From assembly GCA_944386365.1 (NCBI GenBank), contig CALXAT010000001.1:277028-341027 (forward strand): a stretch of DNA of 64,000 nt, given 5' to 3'. The DNA comes from an uncultured Clostridia bacterium. GTDB lineage: Bacteria; Bacillota; Clostridia; TANB77; CAG-508. The first letter of the stretch is position 1. Every line of letters begins with the position of its first letter. A program made the position numbers and the translations under genes. Under the pieces are notes generated by a model. It was not told the DNA's origin. It ran no database searches and worked only from the letters and a program-made list of their open reading frames with translations. Below are positions 56,589 to 64,000 of the stretch, in pieces.

Positions 56589-59357
56589 TTAAACTACTCC
56601 CAAATCTTTTTCATTAACAAATGCATCATATATCAAAAATCCGTCTGTTGCAGTTATTTCTCCATCCCCTGTTATATCTCCTATTTGTATATTTTCTGAT
56701 GTCAAATTTTTTTCATTTATAAACATATCATAAGCTAAAAATCCATCTGTTGCGGTTATCTCTCCGTCTTTATTTAAATCACCTTTTTTATATTTGCTGA
56801 CTGTCACTTTACATGTTTTTGTATAGCCTTCTAGTTTTACAGTTATAGTTGTTGTTCCTTCTTTTACTGCTTTTACTACTCCATTTTCTACTGTTGCTAC
56901 ATCTGGGTTCGAACTAGTCCATTTTGCTTCTTCTGTAACTTCTGCATTACTTGGATTTACTATAAGTTGTAATGTTTCACTTCCACCTCTAGCTATTGAT
57001 AATTCCGTTTTGTTTAGTTCTACTCCTTCTAAGATTTTATCCATAGAGAAGAAGTTTACCGTATAATCATAAGTGATATTATCTCCATCCTTATTAGCAA
57101 GTCCTGATATACGTACTTCTATACTTGATGTTGGCATATTTCTATAAGATCCACCTAGTTCTTGAATTAATTCTGCTGGCATTTTAAAATCTATTGCTGG
57201 ATAATAGCTTTCAGTTACAACACCAACTGCTTCATAGCTTTTTCCATTATATATAAATTCAAATTTTGTATTTTCTGTTGAACTGACACTTTCTGTAACA
57301 TATAATGACCAATATTCATTTGTATAAAATTGTTCTGATGGGAAATATCCTGCTGATGGATATGCATAAAAGTCTTCTGGTAAACTTGTTGCATACATAT
57401 TGGGATCATAATACATAGATAATGTTGAATAAGCGTCACAATCTCCAAAACTTACTTCTGTGGCACGTGGATCTAATATACTCATTCTATGTCCTACTGC
57501 TCCATAATATGTTGATACATTACTCATATCATCAACATATCCGTCTACTGCTTCATATAAAGCCTTGTTTCCATACGCTATATTTCCTGAATATGTATCT
57601 CCTGTTTCGGCTTTTGCGTTACATCCATCATAGGCTTCACTATAAAATTCATCATCCATGTCTGCAGGTTGTGATGGTTCATGTGAAAACTCTCCTGATG
57701 CTTTTAATAATACGGCACCTTTTTGATTTCTTTCCATTTTATCTTCATTTATACTTACTTCATCAATCCCATATAACCATCTATAGAAATTTATTCTGTT
57801 TAATGTATCTTTTACAACGCCATCTTGTAAAGAACCTGCTACATATGGTGCTGTTGCTGATGGTTGTGTCTTATATAAAGATTTTGAATAGTCATAAGAA
57901 ACCGTTGCGTCATATTTTTCTTTTATTTCTTTTTTCGTATGATTTTGTGTACTTTGCTTTGTATATACTATATCTTTAAATTCTTCTATTTTGCTTTCAA
58001 CATCTGGTATGATTCTAAATTGTCCCCTATTTGATAAATCTGGATTATCATATCTTACATATAAGTCTCCATCTATATTATACATGCCCTTTATTCTATA
58101 TGCATCTTCATCTGTTCCTATTCCAATGTCCACTCTACCCACTCTGTTAAAATTACTATCTACTACAAATATGATATTCTTGTCTCCCGGGATATAATAA
58201 TTATCTCCTATTTTTGTGTATGATGTTTCACTTTGTGTTGTATGTACATAATCATATACGATTCTTTTAAAATCTTGTATAATCATATATGTAACGCCCA
58301 TATTATTATTCACATCATAAATAAATTGTGCTATTTCTCCATATTGATTTACTGCATATTTTCCATCATTATCTAAAAATACCCAATTTGGATTTTCTAC
58401 ATAATAAGCTGTCTTTCCAAAAACTGTATATCCTCCCTCATAAACAAATTTACCATCTCTTATATTTTGTATGCCTTCTGCCATATTATATGGATTTGAT
58501 GTAAATAGATCCGTTGTCATTGAGAAAAATAATGCTTTATCATTAGGAGAGATTCCATTTATTACAATTTCAAAAGATCTATCTTCTGCATCTGGTTCAT
58601 AACGATATATCATTTTTCCTGTATTTTCAAAAACTCTAACATCTGTAAAGTCTGATACAAAATATAATCTTTCTTTGCTATCTACTGCAAATGATGGCAT
58701 TGCATCTGCACCACTATTAATTACGTTATATGAGCCTAATTCTGTTGCTTGTAATGTTGTTGTATCAAATTTCATTACTGATATTTGATCAAAAATTCCT
58801 CCAGTACCATCATTATTAGGAATATATGCAACATATATTATATTTCCTCTTACATATGTAGCTCTTGCTAAACTATTTTTCTCTGATGTATATAGAGTTT
58901 CCATATTTCTTTCTTTTATATTATATCTTTGAACTTTAAATGGCATATTGTTCATTAAGTCACGTGTTATAGCATAATAATAACTGCTATCACTATATAT
59001 AGGTGTATCAAATCCATACATTAAAGGACTTTTAAATTCTTCATATGTTTCATTTGCTGACATTAAGCTTATTCCATTATTTGATTTTTGAACTGTTTTT
59101 ACTTCTTCTTCACTTAAATTTTCTTCTGATGGCTTTGTTGCCTCCATTTGCTTTTGCTCTTCTAGTAATTCATTTAGATTTTTTATCTCTCTTTGTTCTT
59201 TTATTTCTAAATTTTCACTTGTTGTTCCTTCTTCTTTTTGTTCATTAACATCTATTTTTATATTTGCAGCCATTATTGTTGGATTTAGTAACATTATAAT
59301 TAATATGGAAATTACAAAAATTATTAAAATACTTTTTATTTTTCTCATGTCATCCAC
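56589..59357 (-). CDS. Dockerin-bearing CAP-domain surface protein
   Basis: 922 residues. Signal peptide about 1-31; Glu-rich linker to about 95; a long beta-propeller-like N-terminal domain (about 105-480) made of repeats such as NIIYVAYIPNN and RLYFVSDFTDVRVFEN; a CAP/SCP domain (about 510-770) with FSHEPSQP, GHRMSILDPRATEVSFGD; one Big_2 immunoglobulin-like domain (about 777-852); and a C-terminal type I dockerin (about 857-922) with two Ca-binding repeats, each with DxxxDGEITATDGF. It has no membrane anchor of its own, so it should be held at the surface by a cohesin. The gene ends 43 bases before the single-cohesin gene. Confidence 0.88.
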   Translation of the reverse strand: MDDMRKIKSILIIFVISILIIMLLNPTIMAANIKIDVNEQKEEGTTSENLEIKEQREIKNLNELLEEQKQMEATKPSEENLSEEEVKTVQKSNNGISLMSANETYEEFKSPLMYGFDTPIYSDSSYYYAITRDLMNNMPFKVQRYNIKERNMETLYTSEKNSLARATYVRGNIIYVAYIPNNDGTGGIFDQISVMKFDTTTLQATELGSYNVINSGADAMPSFAVDSKERLYFVSDFTDVRVFENTGKMIYRYEPDAEDRSFEIVINGISPNDKALFFSMTTDLFTSNPYNMAEGIQNIRDGKFVYEGGYTVFGKTAYYVENPNWVFLDNDGKYAVNQYGEIAQFIYDVNNNMGVTYMIIQDFKRIVYDYVHTTQSETSYTKIGDNYYIPGDKNIIFVVDSNFNRVGRVDIGIGTDEDAYRIKGMYNIDGDLYVRYDNPDLSNRGQFRIIPDVESKIEEFKDIVYTKQSTQNHTKKEIKEKYDATVSYDYSKSLYKTQPSATAPYVAGSLQDGVVKDTLNRINFYRWLYGIDEVSINEDKMERNQKGAVLLKASGEFSHEPSQPADMDDEFYSEAYDGCNAKAETGDTYSGNIAYGNKALYEAVDGYVDDMSNVSTYYGAVGHRMSILDPRATEVSFGDCDAYSTLSMYYDPNMYATSLPEDFYAYPSAGYFPSEQFYTNEYWSLYVTESVSSTENTKFEFIYNGKSYEAVGVVTESYYPAIDFKMPAELIQELGGSYRNMPTSSIEVRISGLANKDGDNITYDYTVNFFSMDKILEGVELNKTELSIARGGSETLQLIVNPSNAEVTEEAKWTSSNPDVATVENGVVKAVKEGTTTITVKLEGYTKTCKVTVSKYKKGDLNKDGEITATDGFLAYDMFINEKNLTSENIQIGDITGDGEITATDGFLIYDAFVNEKDLGVV

Positions 59358-59370
59358 CTTTCTTTACAGT

Positions 59371-59452
59371 AAAAAAGGAAGCGTACCTATAATATAATCT
59401 TAAAACTATTTGTTTTAACTCTACTTATATTACAGATACTCCTTCCTTTTTT
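59371..59452 (-). terminator. Long terminator hairpin after the scaffold gene
   Basis: AAAAAAGGAAG and CTTCCTTTTTT (59371-59381, 59442-59452) are the outer arms; AT-rich inner sequences (TATAATATAAT/TTATATTA) can extend the stem. It separates the multi-Big_2 scaffold gene from the dockerin/CAP gene. Confidence 0.6.
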
Positions 59453-62375
59453 ATTTTCTTCTTTTCATGATAAATATGATTCCTAACATTGAAATTAGCA
59501 TTAATATGCTTAATCCTTCTACTGGTAGATCTCCTGTATGTGGAGAATTTGATTGATTATTTTTCTTATTAGTATTTGTTTCTGATATCGCATTATCAGA
59601 AATTTCTTCTACGCCTTCACCACTTTCTCCTATATTCTCTTCCAATACTTCTATTTCTATTTGATTTTTAATACCATTATCTGCTTCTACCGTTATGATT
59701 GCCTTTCCTACTGATTTTGCTACTATATTTCCTTGTTCATCAATAGATATTATATCATTATCTGATGAGGTTAATTTTAAATTTGCTTGATTTGTAGCAT
59801 CATCTGGATTTACTTGTATATTAAGTTTTATTGTATCTCCTATATTTACTTGTGAATTTTCTACATGGATTGTTATATTTTCAACTGGTATCTCTACTAC
59901 AGTAACATCTACTGTTGCCATTTTATCTCCGACTTGTGCAGTTATAGTTGCTGTTCCATATCCTTTTGCTGTTACCTTTCCTTCTGCATCTACTGATACA
60001 ATATCACTGTTTGAAGAATACCATGTTATTGTTCTGTCATCTGTTGTATTTTCTGGATTAAATAATACGTCTAATATTTGACTTCTTCCCAAACCTAGTT
60101 CAAAATCTGGTACATTTATTTCTATTGAATCCATTTTTATTTCTTTTACTGTAACTGTACATGTTTTTTCAAAAGATCCTACTTGCGCAACTATTTCTGC
60201 TGTTCCTTCTTTTTTAGCTGTAACCACTCCATCTACATTGACTTCTGCAACTTCTGCATTTTTTGATATCCATGTTACTGTTTTGTCATCTGTTGTATCT
60301 GTTGGTAAGTATTCTACTTTTAAAGTTTCTGTTTGGCCTTTTAGAAGTTCTGTTTCTGATTTTAAGTTAATTCCTGTTAAAGGCACATTTACTGTTACTT
60401 TACATGTTGCTTCTTTATCTCCTACTTTTGCTTTTACATATGCCGTACCTCTTCCCACTGCTGTTATTAAACCATATTCATTTACTGTTACAACATTTGT
60501 ATCACTTGAAGTCCAGCTTTCTGCTTTTTCTATTGTAGTATCGATTGGGTTATATATAATATCTAAATTAGCTGTTTCTCCTTTATTAACTGTTAATTCT
60601 GTTTTATTTAAAGAAATACTTTCTAATGGTATATTTACTGTGACAGTTGTTGTTGCTGTTTTATCTCCTACAGTTGCTGTTATGATTGCCGTTCCAGCTG
60701 CTTTTGCTGTAATCTTTCCATTTTCTACAGATACGATATTTTCCTTATTAGATGTCCATATAATGGTTTTATCATCTGTTGTATTTTCTGGTGTATATAT
60801 AACCGTTAATTCTTTTGAAGCGCCTTTATTCAATGCAATATTTTGCTCTTTTATAGATATTGAATTTAATGGAACTGGTAAAACTGTTACATGACAGGTA
60901 GCTGTTTTATCTCCTACTCTTGCCGTTATGATGGCGTCTCCTACTCCTATTGCATTTACTGTTCCATCTGTTGATACTGTTGCTATTTTATCATCGTTTG
61001 ATGTCCATATAACAGTTGTATCATCTGTTGTATCAACTGGATTATATGTAACGTTTAATTTTTCTGTCTGACCATATTGGATTTCTGTTGCTGATTTTAT
61101 AGATATTGACTCTAATGGTATATTAACTGTCACATTACATATTGCTGTTTTATCTCCTACTTTTGCTGTTATGATGGCATTTCCTTTTCCTACTGCTGTG
61201 ACTTTTCCTTGTGTGTCTACAGTTGCTACAGATGTATCACTTGATGACCATACAACTGTTTTATCTGCATCTGTATCCACTGGTGTATATGCTACTGTTA
61301 AAGTCTCTGAAATACCTTTATTTAAATTTAATTCCTTTTTATTAAGTGAAATTGATTGTAATGCTACCCCTACCGTTACATTACATGTAGCTGATTTTCC
61401 ACCTGCTGTTGCAGTTATTACTGCATTTCCTTTTCCTACTGCCGTAACATTTCCCTGACTATCTACTGTTGCTACATTTTGATTGTTGGATGTCCATGTT
61501 ACGGTTTTATCTCCATCTGCATTTTCTGGGATAACTGTTGCTGTTAATTTTACTTTATCTCCTCTTTCTAAGTCTAATGTTGTTTTATCTAATGTAACAC
61601 CTTCTATTGGTTGTGTAACCGTTACATTACATTTTGCTGTATAGCTTCCTATTTTTGCAGATATAACCGCTGTTCCTTTTGTTTTTGCTGTAACATTTCC
61701 TTGTCCATCTACTGATGCAACATTTGTATCATTTGATGACCATGTTACAGTTTTGTTACTTGCATCACTTGGACTAACTGTTGCTATTAATTTTTGGCTT
61801 TTTCCTTTTTCTAATGTTAAACTTTGTCTATCTAAGCTAACACCTGTTACTGGTACATTTATTGTAACTAAACCATTTTGTTCTATATAGTCTTTTGTCA
61901 TTTCTCCATCATTTATTGTAACATCTTTAACATTAAGATTTATAGCGGCTGTTCCTGATGCTGTATCTTTAATTCTAAATTTCATGGTTACTACCGTTCC
62001 ATTATATGTTATTGCTGGCTTTGTTGTATCTAATGTGGATAAAGAAAATTTAAATTTGTTATTTTTAGCTACAAATTCATCTTCACTACCCAATGTGAAT
62101 TGTACATTTTCTATTCCCTGTGTTACATTTCCACTTACATATTCCAATTTACTAGTATCCCATGTAATTTCTCCACCTAATACTTTAACACCTGTATTAT
62201 TAGAAAGATTTACATTTACTGTAACTTCGTCTCCTCTGTTTCCTGTTACATTTTGTACTGCTACTGTGATTTTTTCTGCTGCTATTATACTATTTATTGG
62301 TAATAGACTTATTAATAGCACTAGTAATAATAATACCACAAGTATTTTTGTTGATATTTTTTTAGTAAAAACCAT
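59451..62375 (-). CDS. Cohesin plus nine Big_2 repeats, SPHTG wall anchor
   Basis: 974 residues. Signal peptide about 1-32. One cohesin-type domain about 35-168 (ITVAVQNVTGNRGDEVTVNVNLSNNTGVKVLGGEITWD ... VTMKFRIKDTASGTAAINLN). Then nine tandem Big_2 domains of about 82-85 residues, each starting LxSISL or similar and carrying TWTSSN and VATVDxxGxVTA. The end is SPHTGD, a hydrophobic span and KRRK. So it projects a cohesin far from the wall on an Ig-like stalk. With the short cohesin protein it offers two anchored docking points. GGGAGG before ATG 62375. The repeats are conserved at DNA level, so copy number may vary. Confidence 0.9.
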   Translation of the reverse strand: MVFTKKISTKILVVLLLLVLLISLLPINSIIAAEKITVAVQNVTGNRGDEVTVNVNLSNNTGVKVLGGEITWDTSKLEYVSGNVTQGIENVQFTLGSEDEFVAKNNKFKFSLSTLDTTKPAITYNGTVVTMKFRIKDTASGTAAINLNVKDVTINDGEMTKDYIEQNGLVTINVPVTGVSLDRQSLTLEKGKSQKLIATVSPSDASNKTVTWSSNDTNVASVDGQGNVTAKTKGTAVISAKIGSYTAKCNVTVTQPIEGVTLDKTTLDLERGDKVKLTATVIPENADGDKTVTWTSNNQNVATVDSQGNVTAVGKGNAVITATAGGKSATCNVTVGVALQSISLNKKELNLNKGISETLTVAYTPVDTDADKTVVWSSSDTSVATVDTQGKVTAVGKGNAIITAKVGDKTAICNVTVNIPLESISIKSATEIQYGQTEKLNVTYNPVDTTDDTTVIWTSNDDKIATVSTDGTVNAIGVGDAIITARVGDKTATCHVTVLPVPLNSISIKEQNIALNKGASKELTVIYTPENTTDDKTIIWTSNKENIVSVENGKITAKAAGTAIITATVGDKTATTTVTVNIPLESISLNKTELTVNKGETANLDIIYNPIDTTIEKAESWTSSDTNVVTVNEYGLITAVGRGTAYVKAKVGDKEATCKVTVNVPLTGINLKSETELLKGQTETLKVEYLPTDTTDDKTVTWISKNAEVAEVNVDGVVTAKKEGTAEIVAQVGSFEKTCTVTVKEIKMDSIEINVPDFELGLGRSQILDVLFNPENTTDDRTITWYSSNSDIVSVDAEGKVTAKGYGTATITAQVGDKMATVDVTVVEIPVENITIHVENSQVNIGDTIKLNIQVNPDDATNQANLKLTSSDNDIISIDEQGNIVAKSVGKAIITVEADNGIKNQIEIEVLEENIGESGEGVEEISDNAISETNTNKKNNQSNSPHTGDLPVEGLSILMLISMLGIIFIMKRRK

Positions 62376-62503
62376 TTTTAATCCTCCCTTTTTTTATTTT
62401 ACTTTTCCTCTGTTTTTGCTAATTATTCCCTTTTTCCCTTGGTTTAAATTATATCAAAATCGTTGACGGTTGGTAATGTCATTTTATGTCACACTTTATC
62501 CAG
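62376..62503. other. Spacer between dockerin/LRR and scaffold genes
   Basis: 128 bases with the GGGAGG site of the scaffold gene. No clear hairpin terminator is visible, so the dockerin/LRR and scaffold genes may be co-transcribed. Confidence 0.4.
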
Positions 62504-64000
62504 TTATAGAACTTTTTCATTAACAAATGCATCATATATTAAGAATCCATCTGTCGCTGTTATCTCTCCATCTCTATTTACATCTGCTCTTATAAATATA
62601 TCATTTGAAATTTCTCTTTCATTTATAAAATAATCATATGTTAAGAATCCATCTGTTGCAGTGATTTCTCCATCTAAATTTACATCTCCATATAATATAT
62701 TTTCTGTGTCGCCTGTTATCGTTACGGTAAGTTCTTTTTCAAATCTTCCTGCTTTTGCTGTTATTACTGTTTTTCCACCTCTTAATACTGTAAATGAACC
62801 ATTTCCATTATTTTGTATTATACTTGGATCTTTAACTATCCATTCCACATCTGGTGTTTTTTCTGTTGCATTATATGGATAAAAATTTACCTGTAATGAA
62901 AAGTTCTTTGTTTGTACATTGTTATAATCTATTTCTGTTATAGGGTTACCTCCATTAGATGAAATAGTTATACCTTGACTTGCTGGAGCAATTGTTGCAG
63001 ATTCTATGGGAACTTCTACTGTTACATCACATGTTCCATAATTTGTTTCATTTACATATGCTATAATTTGATATTGATTATTATCGCTTTCTGTATCCAC
63101 TGCTCTTATACTGATTTCTTTATTATCACTTGTTGTTGTTACTGTTAAATATCTCATAATGGCTACATTATTTATGTCATATTCTTTTAATGGATTTGCC
63201 ATACTTTTTACCTTCCATACAATATCACTACTACTATCTGCACCAGATGTTATTTTTAATGTTGTTGTTTCTCCTTTATTTAATGTAATATTGGATTTAT
63301 CAAATTGTATTGTATTTAAGTTTTCTACTTTTACATTTATGGATACACTTTTTCCTGCTATTGTTGCTGTAATTGTTGTATTTCCATTTGCTTTTGCAGT
63401 CACTTCTCCATTTGCTGTTACCTCTGCAATACTTGTATTAGAAGATTTCCATGTTACTGGCTCTCCACTCCATATTGCTGGCGTAATATTCGTTTCTAAT
63501 GTTACTTTTTCATTTGGTTGTAATTCTATATTGCTAATATTTTCTTCTTTAGTGGTTACATTGTTTATGGTAATTTGTGCATTATTTATATTAAGTGTTG
63601 CATCTGATATATATTGAATTCCATTTTCATCTGCATATTTTGATGTTTGCGTTCCTGTTGGAATATATAAATTTACTTTGTCATTTCCTGTCATAACTTC
63701 AATATTGGCAGATTTTAGCCATACATCTGTTAAATTACCACAGTTCGTAAATGTATCTGCTGTATATACTTTTAAATTTTCTGGTAATATTGCAGCTTTT
63801 AATCCTAGCATGTAATTAAATGCATTTCCATCTAAATATTCAACACTTTCTGGTACTTTTACTATTGTTATGTTATGGTCTCCTGCAAACGCACTGTTTC
63901 CTATTCTTTTTATGCCATTTCCTAAATCGATTGCCGTTATTTTTGAGCAATCAGTAAAGCTTTGCTCACCAATCATTACCATTGAATCTGGTAATGTTAA
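62504..64000 (-). CDS. Dockerin-bearing leucine-rich-repeat protein, 3' part
   Basis: The frame is open to the window edge, so the start lies outside; about 498 residues are seen. In order: LRR_5/BspA-like repeats (SMVMIGEQSFTDCSKITAIDLGNGIKRIGNSAF, FNYMLGLKAAILPENLKV), a Big_2 domain (NISNIELQPNEKVTLETN ... WKSSNTSIAEVTANGEVTA), a second and third Ig-like region, and a type I dockerin in the last 65 residues with two copies of GEITATDGFL. The dockerin closely resembles that of the CAP protein, so both should bind the same cohesins. BspA-like repeats are often adhesins. Confidence 0.88.
   Translation of the reverse strand, partial: LTLPDSMVMIGEQSFTDCSKITAIDLGNGIKRIGNSAFAGDHNITIVKVPESVEYLDGNAFNYMLGLKAAILPENLKVYTADTFTNCGNLTDVWLKSANIEVMTGNDKVNLYIPTGTQTSKYADENGIQYISDATLNINNAQITINNVTTKEENISNIELQPNEKVTLETNITPAIWSGEPVTWKSSNTSIAEVTANGEVTAKANGNTTITATIAGKSVSINVKVENLNTIQFDKSNITLNKGETTTLKITSGADSSSDIVWKVKSMANPLKEYDINNVAIMRYLTVTTTSDNKEISIRAVDTESDNNQYQIIAYVNETNYGTCDVTVEVPIESATIAPASQGITISSNGGNPITEIDYNNVQTKNFSLQVNFYPYNATEKTPDVEWIVKDPSIIQNNGNGSFTVLRGGKTVITAKAGRFEKELTVTITGDTENILYGDVNLDGEITATDGFLTYDYFINEREISNDIFIRADVNRDGEITATDGFLIYDAFVNEKVL

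Noticed and set aside
57422..57979. Plus-strand frame of 185 codons
   Set aside because: Antisense to the CAP/dockerin gene, with Leu/His/Tyr-rich nonsense composition.
60238..60894. Long plus-strand reading frame opposite the Big_2 repeats
   Set aside because: It is the antisense shadow of the repeat-rich scaffold gene, with no binding site and a Val/Ser/Phe-biased composition caused by the repeats.
54888..64000. A cellulosome cluster
   Set aside because: No glycoside hydrolase, CBM3 scaffold or chain of many cohesins is present; each scaffold has only one cohesin.

Overview
The window is an AT-rich stretch of a Gram-positive, endospore-forming Clostridia-type genome (Bacillota). The evidence is an SpoVB-type flippase, an SleB/CwlJ-type hydrolase beside a GerQ-like coat protein, a T-box in front of valS, a class B sortase with (S/P)PxTG-type substrates, and strong GGAGG ribosome binding sites. 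I saw no tRNA, rRNA, CRISPR array, phage module or complete IS element. The species cannot be named from this sequence.

Layout. 1-5.5 kb: end of an SpoVB-like flippase, a short FtsZ lacking its C-terminal tail, a double-OB SSB-like protein, and the radical SAM/TIGR03915 putative DNA-repair pair. 6.1-11.5 kb: a BceAB-like ABC transporter with its own two-component system and a likely response-regulator site in the transporter promoter. 11.6-19.9 kb: an accessory stretch bounded by an intact dacF and a decayed dacF copy, holding tandem paralogues, small membrane proteins, an XRE regulator and a broken hydrolase gene. 19.9-26.6 kb: valS with a T-box, an Fe-alcohol dehydrogenase and a phosphofructokinase. 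26.8-31.9 kb: two large surface proteins and an XRE gene with repeated palindromic operators. 32-37 kb: a fatty-acid operon (fabH-D-G-F-accB-fabZ). 37-47 kb: queuosine genes (tgt, queA), glycosyltransferases and surface or unknown proteins. 47-54.3 kb: dapA-dapB, the ylxM-ffh-rpsP-KH-rimM-trmD-rplS operon, and spore germination genes. 54.9-64 kb: a cohesin/dockerin surface system with its own sortase B.

Two observations stand out. First, four genes (the radical SAM gene, the response regulator, ffh and the SleB-like hydrolase) each carry one apparent extra base. In all four it is a C directly before a GGN glycine codon, which creates an in-frame CGG followed by an early stop. ffh is normally essential, so either the ribosome makes a +1 shift (or reads CGGN as four bases) at these sites, or the sequence holds a very specific artefact. 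Second, the last 9 kb encode two sortase-anchored cohesin proteins (SPTTG and SPHTG signals) and two dockerin proteins (a CAP-domain protein and a leucine-rich-repeat protein) next to a class B sortase. This looks like a self-contained non-cellulosomal surface assembly.
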